Origin: Myroides albus
Lineage (GTDB): Bacteria > Bacteroidota > Bacteroidia > Flavobacteriales > Flavobacteriaceae
Length of the DNA stretch: 64,000 nucleotides
Reading direction: 5' to 3'
Assembly (NCBI RefSeq): GCF_009711045.1
Contig: NZ_WMJX01000005.1
Location: forward strand, 62,001-126,000
The translations under genes were made by a program, and so were the position numbers. Below the pieces are notes generated by a model. That model made no database searches and was not told where the DNA came from. It saw only the letters and a program-made list of their open reading frames with translations. Below, in pieces: positions 17,901-24,588 of this stretch (position 1 is its first letter; the number at the start of each line of letters is the position of its first letter).

Positions 17901-18089
17901 TACGAAGAAACAAGAGATGCTTCAACGAACTTTTTTATCTCAAGAATGCAAAGGGGAACCTATGTTTTTGAGTATGATTTGAGAGCGAGTTCAAAAGGAT
18001 CATTCTCTAATGGCATTACTACAATGCAAAGTATGTATGCTCCTGAGATGAGTGCACATAGTGAGGGAATTAACGTAGAGATTAAATAA
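11982..18089 (+). CDS. Alpha-2-macroglobulin family protein with TonB plug-like insert
   Basis: This encodes 2035 residues with a signal peptide (about 1-19). The N-terminal third is helical, then MG domains follow: an MG2-like region near residues 480-620 contains DRAIYRPGQIVYFKSI, the hallmark of the family. Residues about 1205-1260 carry LYVVDGEV, then ALYGSRAANGVILVTTKEA, the SusC/RagA plug signature, inserted before the central A2M domain (from about 1275, ALTQWKFMAFAHTKD). The helical thioester domain is present (residues ~1490-1790), but the usual CxEQ motif is replaced: LPSLRDNDVKNTDGIFRQLYAN. Family proteins trap proteases in the periplasm; this one cannot do so through a thioester. 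It is monocistronic with a strong terminator. Confidence 0.88.
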   Translation: MKNIGMYLMLFAPIITFGQGGSNNELSKLWKNVLDKERNYEVKEMRSEVEQIIDLSRKQKDQASLLKAMFYKAKIMITTEAEQDYNVNVIMDSFEDERKSASGIYAAVIDAYIAKLYVIYKSENLYTISNRTALADKNDNSDIRFATIEMLDLQINKYYKSAIALSKQYPFTLVEDWQLLFLYDKKSSIDLSYFSVYEAIRLDYANFLKFSYDYTLSEKDIEAKTLEGEKYEKEVISDLQKRNQKDLVLYVSLYQVQNNHRLTSVDKKALYEQLLKENATHVAVNKVYAQFLYDNFSQYSVTNDFKVEGQEVLAFADKALSTLKGKITVEEEKFFTSIKQNISNAKIAIRTSTYALENKHIPLFVEYKNTDKVYVHIYANENKNNSNEFEFDLHQKEGYSYLTTQSTRVDSYELSLKKYDDYKTHASHVALHALTAGKYFIVVSSSPFDKLIDGKDNVEYIPVNVTDKVIVFGKKSLRAYNRVTGEPLANARIKVANSRSDKDDKNYWETIIVTDSKGEHDLSLDKQTGNRNFSFEGDNIIYSNRYYKNDYLNEIEDKKYSLAKTFSDRAIYRPGQIVYFKSILTSLVGVKEKIEPNKQVEVILKDVDNNSVATLKLTSNEFGSIQGSFVLPNSGRLGRYSIEVQGANGVQYLSVEEYKRPKFEVKVDKVKKPYQINDKVTVTGEAIAFSGVKISNAKVVYRIDRSIEYTFMPWYKRMSIPYYPIEQIKQGETVTDQDGKFTVDFKAIPEKEEVDKDSTQTYLYTVNVDVVDETGETHSVSSIVRVGNKSVMLDFGLGNVLTPEDLARFTISTKTLNQEDYPTTGEVALYELKSLYPTRVLNKKHYQLSDEEVYSYSEFVKLFPYLPYGNELDKKKWKEGKAIFTRGFNTKESKEITWKESNTIKSGSYVLKGKVIGANGELIEVDQLVQVVNKLDTTSPLSDLIQVEETQGTYTNGGSAIFKLRAAINQTKVLVELYALGERRSSKLVVIDKGITNIELPIKKEYKGEAIVYFTAVKDNLYQTESISITVPQDRESISIEMGTFRDKLAPGQQESWSLTIKGEQKDKVFAEVLASMYDKSLDEFTFHSMNHSFVKRKEYYDNSNYYSFRKVFDNINYPTTILYTIDSYESYYIPELIKLNTFGFSYNYYSIAEGNNISSDAILASAPPSPVKGGAVMASAMAEPGIGRVRPKGAKGVGPSLEAGELYVVDGEVRTELPAANLIAEMNVLEGNEATALYGSRAANGVILVTTKEAALQELAQIESRSNLNETAFFYPQLKTDKDGNIVFEFKAPEALTQWKFMAFAHTKDLKSAYIEKIVQTQKELMVIPHTPRFLRQGDKLNISAKVANLSGKDLNGTVALMFFDAVTMQPIDETFANSENLKAFATKKGESAVVEWAISVPETTQAVVYRVVAKSGEYSDGEESVLPVLTNNILLTEVMPIYVKEGQDKHFNFDRLESGRTNTTQDYRLTFEMTTNPLWNAVFSLPSLRDNDVKNTDGIFRQLYANVISTGIINSNPKIKRVFDQWNKSGEITSRLSKNEELRSILLAETPWLVQAEKEEDRMKRIALLFDLNEMQLDRKDKFTKLAQLQNNDGGFPWFAGSDSNLFITQSIVEGFGTLKKMGMLSGDLGFDYKTMLSNAIQYIDGEQFKSYQRQMKNKKENYAPINAQYLYVRSFFIDDIKIKEEYTTMFNYYLKNAEDADVAEDVYTRGVHAIIANRYGKTSKANKLLKSIFSQAVETDEMGTYWKNNKSGYLWYQLPIVNQVLLLEAANEINPTKYEKEIENMKVWLLKNKQTNGWSSDHATAKAIYALMGIGKSWIDAEQGVSIKIGGEPLDIVKEEQLTNGYVKQAWSKGEINPLMKSVEVKKTSPGIAYGAMYWQYFENIDKITSSSTGVRFNKQLFIKVNTDKGEVLQEITAATPVKVGDKITVRLEIEIDRDMDYVHIKDMRASGFEPTTVLSGYRWGRELSYYEETRDASTNFFISRMQRGTYVFEYDLRASSKGSFSNGITTMQSMYAPEMSAHSEGINVEIK

Positions 18090-18110
18090 GATTATTACTG
18101 TTTAATATAG

Positions 18111-18147
18111 AAAAAAGGAGACTTACATCGTAAGTCTCCTTTTTTTA
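18111..18147 (+). terminator. Terminator after the A2M gene
   Basis: AAAAGGAGACTTAC and GTAAGTCTCCTTTT form a 14-bp stem around ATC, followed by T. Confidence 0.92.
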
Positions 18148-18197
18148 TGCGATTTGCTTCTTGTTGTAGGTTAAGTGTTTAAGGAGATTGTTGGTCG

Positions 18198-18205
18198 TAA
18201 ATTTG
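18198..18205 (+). promoter_or_regulatory. -7 promoter element of the pirin gene
   Basis: TAAATTTG matches TAnnTTTG and lies 21 bases before the start codon. A possible weak -33 box (TTTA) precedes it by about 16 bases. Confidence 0.55.
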
Positions 18206-18226
18206 TAATACAAAAAACAAAGAGAT

Positions 18227-19105
18227 ATGAAAACAAAAAGCATAGAACAAATCGTAGCACCGCAACCAGCTCACTTTGTAGGAGATGGTTTTAGAGTACA
18301 TAATTTTATTCCAAGCATGCCTGGAATGAGTATGAAGCGAATGGATCCATTCATTATGTTAGATTACAATTCTAAGTATGAGTTTGGACCATCAGAAATT
18401 CCGAGAGGTGTAGGTGTTCACCCTCATAAAGGATTCGAAACAGTAACGATCGCTTATAAAGGACGTGTAGAACACGGTGATAGCAGTGGAGGTGGAGGTA
18501 TTATTGGAGAAGGTGATGTGCAATGGATGACTGCTGCTTCTGGAGTATTGCACAAAGAGTTTCACGAAACAGAATGGAGTAAAACTGGGGGACTGTTTCA
18601 GATGGTACAGTTATGGGTTAACCTTCCAGCAAAGGATAAAAAAGGTCCTGCTAAATATCAGGCGATAGAGCATTCAGATATGAAAAAGTACGCTCTAAAA
18701 GATGGTCTTGGATTTGTAGAAGTTATTGCTGGAGAATACGAGGAGACAAAAGGTCCTGCATCTACATTTACTCCAATTCACTTATCAAATTTAAAAGGTA
18801 AGGTTGGGGCAAAGGCTCATTATACTTTTCCAGATCACTATAATACTGTATTGTTAGTAATCGAAGGAGAAATAATTGTCAACGGGGAATATGCTGTTCC
18901 AACCGATCACGTTGTTGTTATGCAACACGATGGTGAGAATTTTGATGTAGAAGTTAGCAAAGATGCAGTTGTGCTTGTCATGGCAGGTGAACCAATTAAC
19001 GAACCAATCGAGCACTATGGTCCTTTTGTAATGAATACAAGAGAAGAGTTGATAGAAGCCGTAAATGATTTCAACGCTGGTAAATTTGGGGATTTAGAGG
19101 ATTAA
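18227..19105 (+). CDS. Pirin family protein (bicupin)
   Basis: The 292 residues form two cupin halves. The N-terminal half holds the complete metal site of pirins: His65 and His67 in GVHPHKGFET, and His109 and Glu111 in LHKEFHETE, with the same spacing as in human pirin. PFIMLDYNSKYEFGP is the typical pirin entry motif. The C-terminal cupin (about 180-292) has the usual APEPINEPI-like end, here AGEPINEPIEHYGPFVMNT. Some bacterial pirins act as quercetin dioxygenases; others have regulatory roles, and the sequence does not decide. It is cytosolic and monocistronic. Confidence 0.93.
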   Translation: MKTKSIEQIVAPQPAHFVGDGFRVHNFIPSMPGMSMKRMDPFIMLDYNSKYEFGPSEIPRGVGVHPHKGFETVTIAYKGRVEHGDSSGGGGIIGEGDVQWMTAASGVLHKEFHETEWSKTGGLFQMVQLWVNLPAKDKKGPAKYQAIEHSDMKKYALKDGLGFVEVIAGEYEETKGPASTFTPIHLSNLKGKVGAKAHYTFPDHYNTVLLVIEGEIIVNGEYAVPTDHVVVMQHDGENFDVEVSKDAVVLVMAGEPINEPIEHYGPFVMNTREELIEAVNDFNAGKFGDLED

Positions 19106-19144
19106 TGAATTTGAGTACTCAATTTATGGTTGTTTTGTTTGAAT

Positions 19145-19180
19145 AAATGGAGAGGTAGAGTAATCATCTCTCCATTTTTA
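19145..19180 (+). terminator. Terminator after the pirin gene
   Basis: AAATGGAGAG and CTCTCCATTT form a 10-bp stem with a 13-base loop, followed by more T. Confidence 0.8.
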
Positions 19181-19254
19181 TTTTCGAATTAGCTGTTTAT
19201 AGCTATTGTCTCATGGATAGGTTATGATTTACATTTGTTTTTTAAATTAGATAT

Positions 19255-19803
19255 ATGAGACACTTAGGATTAACCTTATTGATGTTATCACTTTTCACTG
19301 TTGGTTGTAAAGACAAAGCAGTAAAAGTTGCTGTAATTGAAAAAGAGAGTAAAGTTGAGGTAATACAAGAACAAGTAAAAACAAATGAACTGAGGTTAGC
19401 CGTAGAGGATATGGAAGCCTATATGGACTCAGAAGATAAAATGATGGCTTCTTTAGGAGATGCAGATCAATTGCGTTTACAGAAAGCTATACAGATTATT
19501 GGAAATTACAATATTGTCTATAGTGAAGATGACGGTATAGATAATGATAAAACCGATGCTGTTTTTTTAAAGTTGGTAGGCGGTAAGATATTTAGTGAAG
19601 TCTGTGAATTAGCAGAGGGATATTTGCGTGAAGATAAGCAAAGAGAATTAGATCGCATTCAAGCACTTTTGGGCAGTATTAAAACCCCAGAGGTAGATTC
19701 TGAAGTAGAGCGCTTTAATGAGGCACAACAAAATCTAAAAGAGGCAGATAAGATGCCAATTACTTTGGATGATTATGAGTATAATGAAGAATGTTTTTTA
19801 TAG
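19255..19803 (+). CDS. Lipoprotein, unknown function
   Basis: This encodes 182 residues with the signal MRHLGLTLLMLSLFTVGC and lipobox TVGC, followed by KDKA. The mature part is acidic and mostly helical (ELRLAVEDMEAYMDSEDKMMASLGDADQLRLQKAIQII), and could form a small helical bundle. No known domain is recognised. The positive residue after Cys, rather than the usual Ser/Asp surface export pattern, suggests retention on the periplasmic face; this is an inference. A bidirectional terminator lies about 90 bases downstream. Confidence 0.68.
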   Translation: MRHLGLTLLMLSLFTVGCKDKAVKVAVIEKESKVEVIQEQVKTNELRLAVEDMEAYMDSEDKMMASLGDADQLRLQKAIQIIGNYNIVYSEDDGIDNDKTDAVFLKLVGGKIFSEVCELAEGYLREDKQRELDRIQALLGSIKTPEVDSEVERFNEAQQNLKEADKMPITLDDYEYNEECFL

Positions 19804-19892
19804 TTTACAATTGATGGTTAGTAATTTGCTTTAGAGACGGCAATAGATTGCCTCTGCTATCTAATAACTACAATATAGGTTATCTTCTATAT

Positions 19893-19936
19893 AAAACAAC
19901 TAAGCCCATTGCACTGCAATGGGCTTAGTTGTTTTG
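19893..19936. terminator. Bidirectional terminator
   Basis: A near-perfect 20-bp inverted repeat (AACTAAGCCCATTGC against GCAATGGGCTTAGTT, with A/T flanks) between convergent genes. Confidence 0.9.
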
Positions 19937-19943
19937 TGATTAT

Positions 19944-19990
19944 AGTTAAACGGTCTACAGCTGTTAACTGTAAACCGTCCACCGTTAACT
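19944..19990. repeat. Palindromic intergenic element
   Basis: AGTTAAACGGTCTACAG (19944-19960) is mirrored by CTGTAAACCGT (19968-19978) and again by ACCGTTAACT (19981-19990). The nested inverted arms lie just beyond the M3 peptidase stop codon. It resembles short dispersed palindromic elements (REP-like) but copy number cannot be judged here. Confidence 0.5.
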
Positions 19991-22017
19991 TATAACAATC
20001 CCGCTCTTTCTAATAAAGCATCAGGAGTAGGTTCTTGACCTCTGAAATTTTTGTATAATGTCATTGGGTGATCAGTTCCCCCTTGAGATAAAACATAATC
20101 TTTAAACTTAGTAGCTACTTCTTTATTGAAGATGCCATTAGCCTTAAAGTATGCGAATGCATCAGCATCTAATACCTCTGCCCATTTATAGCTGTAGTAT
20201 CCAGATGAGTAACCACCTTGGAAGATATGGGAGAATGAAGTACTCATTGCATTCTCTTTTACATCAGGATATTGTTGTGTAGAAGCAAATTGTTTTGTTT
20301 CGAAGTCTTTTAGACTTGTGATAGCAGTAGGGTCTTGACCATGCCATCCCATATCTAATAGACCGAAGCTCAATTGACGTACTGTAGCTATTCCTTCTAA
20401 GAAGCTCGCACTCTCTTTGATCTTTGCTATTAATTCCATAGGGATAGTTTCACCAGTTTGGTAATGTTTAGCGAATAGCTCTAAAGCTTCTTTTTCATAA
20501 CACCAGTTCTCCATCACTTGACTTGGCAATTCTACGAAGTCCCAATATACATTAGTTCCAGATAACGATGGATAAGTTGTATTTGCTAACATACCATGTA
20601 ATGCATGTCCAAACTCGTGGAATAGCGTTGTTACTTCGTTAAATGTAAGTAATGAAGGCTTAGTAGCAGTTGGTTTAGTGAAGTTACACACGATAGAGAT
20701 ATGCGGTCTTTCATTGATGCCGTCTTTGATATATTGGTTTTTGAATGAAGTCATCCAAGCACCGTTTCTCTTTCCTTTGCGTGGGAAGAAGTCTGTATAG
20801 AACACAGCTATAAAATCTCCTTGCTCATTCGTTACCTCGAATGTACGCACATCTGCGTGGTACTTCTCTATAGTCTGTACTTCTGTAAACACTAATCCGT
20901 ATAGCTTATTCGCTACTTGGTAAGCACCGTCTAATACATTCTCTAATTGAAAGTAAGGTTTAAGTAATTCGTCATCTAAGCTAAAGCGCTCTTGTTTTAA
21001 CTTCTCAGAGTAGTATGAACCATCCCATTTTTGCAATACATCAATGTTGTCTATCTTCTTTGCAAAAGCAGTTAATTCAGCAAACTCTTTATCAGCTGCA
21101 GGCTTAGCCTTCGCTAACAACTCCTCTAAGAAAGCATTTACCTTATCAGGGCTCTGTGCCATGCGCTCTTCTAATACGAAGTGTGCATGTGTAGCATATC
21201 CTAATAGATTAGCTCTTTCGTGACGTAGGTTCACAATCTTTAAAACATTAGCTTCATTGTTGTGTTCGTTGTCTTGAAAGGCTTTCTTACCAGCTGCAAT
21301 AGCCATCTCCTTGCGCAATTCACGATTATCAGCATAGGTCATAAAGGGGATATAACTTGGATAGTCTAATGTGAATACCCACCCCTCTTTACCTTCTTGT
21401 TCAGCTAAAGCTCTTGCTTCTTCTACAGCACCTTCAGGAAGACCAGCTAGGTCTTTTTCCTCCGTAAGGTGTAGTTGGTATTTATGCGTTTCTGCTAATA
21501 CGTTTTCTCCAAACTTCAACGCAGTTGTAGATAACTCTGCATCTATTGCTCTTAATCTTTCTTTTTTATCTTCTGATAACAATGCACCATTGCGGACAAA
21601 GCTTTTATAATTCTTTGTCAATAAGGTTTCTTGTTCTATAGTAAGGTTCAGTGTCTCTTTTTGTTCATAAACTGCTTTTACGCGTTTAAACAATTCCTCG
21701 TTTAAAGAGATATCATTGCTCAATGCTGATAGCATAGGAGCAACTTCTTGTGCTATTTTCTGCATCTCATCATTTGTCTCAGCTGAGTTCAGGTTAAAGA
21801 AGATATTAGACAATATATCTAATTCCATCCCTGAGTACGCTAAAGCCTCTAAGGTATTTTCAAAGGTAGGTGTTGCAGCGTTAGCAGTAATAGCGTCTAT
21901 CTCTGCTTTTGTATTTTGTATTGCTTTTTGGAAAGCAGGTATATAGTCTTCCGTTTTAATTTGAGTGAATGGAGCTGTTCCATGGACTGTGTTAAATGGA
22001 TTGTTCAATGCCGACAT
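19990..22017 (-). CDS. M3 family oligopeptidase (Dcp/OpdA type)
   Basis: The 675-residue protein has no signal peptide, so it is cytosolic. The zinc site is complete: HEFGH at residues 467-471 with the third ligand Glu496 in FVELPSQ. The sequence is M3 throughout, opening NPFNTVHGTAPFTQIKTEDY as in Dcp and oligopeptidase A. Members degrade short peptides up to about 20 residues, including signal peptide remnants (OpdA) or by removing C-terminal dipeptides (Dcp); the two are hard to separate here. It is monocistronic, with a TACTTTTA -7-like box on the minus strand about 40 bases upstream. Confidence 0.93.
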   Translation of the reverse strand: MSALNNPFNTVHGTAPFTQIKTEDYIPAFQKAIQNTKAEIDAITANAATPTFENTLEALAYSGMELDILSNIFFNLNSAETNDEMQKIAQEVAPMLSALSNDISLNEELFKRVKAVYEQKETLNLTIEQETLLTKNYKSFVRNGALLSEDKKERLRAIDAELSTTALKFGENVLAETHKYQLHLTEEKDLAGLPEGAVEEARALAEQEGKEGWVFTLDYPSYIPFMTYADNRELRKEMAIAAGKKAFQDNEHNNEANVLKIVNLRHERANLLGYATHAHFVLEERMAQSPDKVNAFLEELLAKAKPAADKEFAELTAFAKKIDNIDVLQKWDGSYYSEKLKQERFSLDDELLKPYFQLENVLDGAYQVANKLYGLVFTEVQTIEKYHADVRTFEVTNEQGDFIAVFYTDFFPRKGKRNGAWMTSFKNQYIKDGINERPHISIVCNFTKPTATKPSLLTFNEVTTLFHEFGHALHGMLANTTYPSLSGTNVYWDFVELPSQVMENWCYEKEALELFAKHYQTGETIPMELIAKIKESASFLEGIATVRQLSFGLLDMGWHGQDPTAITSLKDFETKQFASTQQYPDVKENAMSTSFSHIFQGGYSSGYYSYKWAEVLDADAFAYFKANGIFNKEVATKFKDYVLSQGGTDHPMTLYKNFRGQEPTPDALLERAGLL

Positions 22018-22248
22018 ATCTTGTATAATTAATTTTTATTTAAAGTATAAAAGTACGTTATTTTCAAGGAATTTGTTGTTAAATCTATATCAATGTTTCT
22101 GTAGTTTGGCTTGTATGAGAAGCCTTTAGTTTTTTATGATAGGTAAGATTGTATATTGATAATATCTTCTTTTGCTTTAGAATTGTCAAAAAACAGCAGA
22201 AGTGTTTGTTAAGTCTTTATTTGTAAAGGTTCTCTGTTTAAAAAATGA

Positions 22249-22256
22249 TAGATTTG
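22249..22256 (+). promoter_or_regulatory. -7 promoter element of the acyl-CoA dehydrogenase-like gene
   Basis: TAGATTTG matches TAnnTTTG 26 bases before the start codon. A TTTG at 22220-22223 is a possible -33 box but the 25-base spacing is long. Confidence 0.5.
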
Positions 22257-22282
22257 TATTCAATCAAAAAACATGATAACAA

Positions 22283-23347
22283 ATGAGTAATAAAATATCT
22301 TTGGAGGATAGGAATATCTTGCGAAAATTTGTTCCTCAAGCTGAGCAACAAGGATACTTGACAAAAGAACAATTGGCAATCCTGTATGAATATAATTTGT
22401 TTAATCTTTTTGTACCTAAGGAGTTTAATGGATTAGAATTAGACTTTATAGAAGCTCTGGAGGTAGAGGAAGAGTTAGCTACTATTGATGGTAGTCTTGG
22501 GTGGACTGTGACATTGTGTAGTGGCGCAAATATGTTTGTAGGGTATTTAGATAGTAGTTTTAGCCAAACTCTTTTTAGCAATCCCAAAGTGTGTTTAGCA
22601 GGAAGTGGTAAAGTGGGAGGAGTAGCAATTGAAATAGAGGAAGGGTATATCGTAACAGGACATTGGAAAGTCGCAACTGGATTGCACCACAGTACTGGTT
22701 TTACTGCGAACTGTCGTATTGAGCGCAATGGTACATTCGTGACAGATGCTGATGGGAATCCAATCTACAAGTCTTTTTGCTTTTTACCTGAAGAAATTGA
22801 AGTTGTCAAAGAATGGGATACAATAGGGTTAATCTCTACGGGTAGTGATTCATTTAACGTAAAAGGAGTTAGGGTTGGTAGGGAACGTGCTTTCTCTATT
22901 GCTAAAGAAACTAAGGTTATCAACAATGATGTTTTTAGCTTTCCCTTTTTGCCCTTTGCTAAGTTTACTTTAGCTGTAAATCACATTGGGATGCAAGCTC
23001 ATTTTATTGAATTGGCAGAAAATTACTTTGACAGTTTATCTAATAAGGAATATATCATAAAGCACAAGAGTATTATTGAGAATATGAAATCTTCTTTTTT
23101 GAACCGCAAGATTATGTTTTATCAGAAGGCGCATGAAAGTTGGGAAGTAGTAAAGGAAGGTGGTGATATTTCATGTAAAATGTCAGAAGAAATTGACAAG
23201 GTATGTGAACGCATTGTCTTTAAAGGGCGTGAAGATGTAATGAATTGTTTACCGTATTTGGGCTTGGACGTAATTAATAAGAACTCAGAAATTAATAGAG
23301 TTTTTAGGGATTTGATCGCAGCAGGTCAACACAGCCTGTTTCTTTAA
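22283..23347 (+). CDS. Acyl-CoA dehydrogenase-like flavoprotein
   Basis: The 354-residue protein belongs to the acyl-CoA dehydrogenase fold. The N-terminal helical domain (about 1-90) contains LFNLFVPKEFNGLELDFIEALEVEEELATIDGSLGW, the middle beta domain (about 95-200) contains GHWKVATGLHHSTGF, and a helical C-terminal domain follows. This pattern, including the 'DGSLGW' step, is closest to the flavin-dependent monooxygenase branch (HsaA/DszC-like), which uses reduced FMN, rather than fatty-acid oxidation enzymes. It is cytosolic and transcribed alone, so the substrate is unknown. Confidence 0.78.
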   Translation: MSNKISLEDRNILRKFVPQAEQQGYLTKEQLAILYEYNLFNLFVPKEFNGLELDFIEALEVEEELATIDGSLGWTVTLCSGANMFVGYLDSSFSQTLFSNPKVCLAGSGKVGGVAIEIEEGYIVTGHWKVATGLHHSTGFTANCRIERNGTFVTDADGNPIYKSFCFLPEEIEVVKEWDTIGLISTGSDSFNVKGVRVGRERAFSIAKETKVINNDVFSFPFLPFAKFTLAVNHIGMQAHFIELAENYFDSLSNKEYIIKHKSIIENMKSSFLNRKIMFYQKAHESWEVVKEGGDISCKMSEEIDKVCERIVFKGREDVMNCLPYLGLDVINKNSEINRVFRDLIAAGQHSLFL

Positions 23348-23359
23348 TTACGATTTTCA

Positions 23360-23372
23360 AATTACGAATTAC
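23360..23372. repeat. Left inverted repeat of the S23 gene unit
   Basis: AATTACGAATTAC here is repeated in exact reverse complement at 24065-24077, on the other side of the four-helix-bundle gene. Confidence 0.6.
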
Positions 23373-23620
23373 AAATGGTTTGCCTACGGCATTAAGTATA
23401 TATATCACTTCTAATCTATATCTAATATTTTGGGGTGTACGCTATATATTCAATAATAGAGATCGATGAGTATATTCATCGATTATGTATTTTTGAGGGT
23501 AATGAAAGATCACATCCTTATGTTTAATTACTTCAAAATAAGAATGACATTTTTTAGATGAGGTATATTGATGTAAATGAAGTGTTTTTTATTGAAAAGA
23601 ATAACTTTGAGTTGTAAATA

Positions 23621-23989
23621 TTATTTGGCACTTTTTAGTTTAGCTTTAAGTGATATTTGGATGCTACCTATGAGTTTTAGTAATTCTTCAATATCTTTTA
23701 ATAAACTGTTTTTTTCTTTAGGTGTAAAGTAATCTGTTTCTGCTAAAAGGCATATCCAATAATGGGTTTCACGAGCTTCTTTATAAGCAATAGATAATTT
23801 AGAAAGAAAGTCTTTTTCACTTTGCGCACCAATAGTTTCTTCTATGTTAGCACCAATAGAAGTGCCTGAACGAAGTAATTGTTTGCTTAATATGTACTCC
23901 TTCTTTTCAGTTGTTAAATGTTGGTAAACTTTAATGATTCTTACAGCGAATTTGAAGCTCTTAATCTGTATAATATTGTCTTCTTTCAT
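23621..23989 (-). CDS. Four-helix bundle protein (S23 / 23S rRNA intervening-sequence family)
   Basis: This 122-residue all-helical protein has the S23 family marks: KSFKFAVRIIKVYQHL at the start, the conserved LLRSGTSIGANIEE at about 40-53, and YKEARETHYWICLLAETDYF at about 69-88. The family was first seen inside 23S rRNA intervening sequences and is related to the Avd proteins of diversity-generating retroelements, but no reverse transcriptase or template repeat is near. The gene sits between purE and an unrelated gene, with AATTACGAATTAC inverted repeats on both sides and a large palindrome upstream, suggesting a dispersed unit. Its molecular role is unknown. Confidence 0.88.
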   Translation of the reverse strand: MKEDNIIQIKSFKFAVRIIKVYQHLTTEKKEYILSKQLLRSGTSIGANIEETIGAQSEKDFLSKLSIAYKEARETHYWICLLAETDYFTPKEKNSLLKDIEELLKLIGSIQISLKAKLKSAK

Positions 23990-24028
23990 GCTTTTGATTA
24001 AGCTATAGAGGATTGTTTTATTTTAAGT

Positions 24029-24097
24029 ATTACGGCGCTCTTCATATTAACTGCGATTACCTACGTAATTCGTAATTAGCTCGAAGAGCGCCGTAAT
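24029..24097. repeat. Large palindrome beside the S23 gene
   Basis: A perfect 15-bp inverted repeat, ATTACGGCGCTCTTC (24029-24043) and its complement (24083-24097), encloses 39 bases. The loop holds the reverse copy of AATTACGAATTAC (24065-24077) found on the far side of the S23 gene. It ends seven bases before the purE stop codon, so it may also act as the purKE terminator. Its GC-rich core contrasts with the surroundings. Confidence 0.75.
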
Positions 24098-24103
24098 TTG
24101 TAA

Positions 24104-24583
24104 TTATTTAATTGACTCTGCTGCTTTAAGCACCGCTTCTCTTAATCCATTTTTATAATCTACCATCTTATTGAGAAGGTCTTCATTTTGACTACCTAAT
24201 ATCTGTATTGCCAGAAGACCTGCATTTTTAGCACCATTAAGGGCTACTGTAGCTACTGGTACACCTCCAGGCATCTGTAAGATAGATAGTACGCTATCCC
24301 ATCCATCGATAGAGTTGCTCGATTTAACAGGTACTCCAATCACAGGAAGTGGAGACATTGAAGCTACCATACCAGGTAAGTGTGCTGCTCCTCCTGCTCC
24401 TGCGATGATCACATTAACACCGCGCTTATGAGCATTAGAAGAAAAGTCTACAAGTTTCTCAGGTGTTCTATGAGCAGATACGATATCCACTTCTACTTCT
24501 ACACCGAATTCTTTAATAATATTGATTGCATCTTGCATGACAGGCATATCCGATATGCTGCCCATTACTACTGCTATTTTCAT
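24104..24583 (-). CDS. purE: N5-carboxyaminoimidazole ribonucleotide mutase PurE
   Basis: The 159-residue protein matches class I PurE along its whole length: MGSISDMPVM at the phosphate-binding N-terminus, the catalytic SAHRTPEKL at about 40-48 (His41-type acid/base), GAGGAAHLPGM and PVKSSNSIDGWDSVLSILQMPGGVPVAT. It moves the carboxyl group of N5-CAIR to carbon 4 in de novo purine synthesis. The gene begins five bases after the purK stop, so they form an operon, and PurK makes its substrate. A large palindrome follows the stop. Confidence 0.97.
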   Translation of the reverse strand: MKIAVVMGSISDMPVMQDAINIIKEFGVEVEVDIVSAHRTPEKLVDFSSNAHKRGVNVIIAGAGGAAHLPGMVASMSPLPVIGVPVKSSNSIDGWDSVLSILQMPGGVPVATVALNGAKNAGLLAIQILGSQNEDLLNKMVDYKNGLREAVLKAAESIK

Positions 24584-24588
24584 AAGAT

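Noticed and set aside
23621-23989. Possible diversity-generating retroelement, because S23 proteins are related to Avd
   Set aside because: No reverse transcriptase, variable repeat or template repeat is present within the neighbouring genes.
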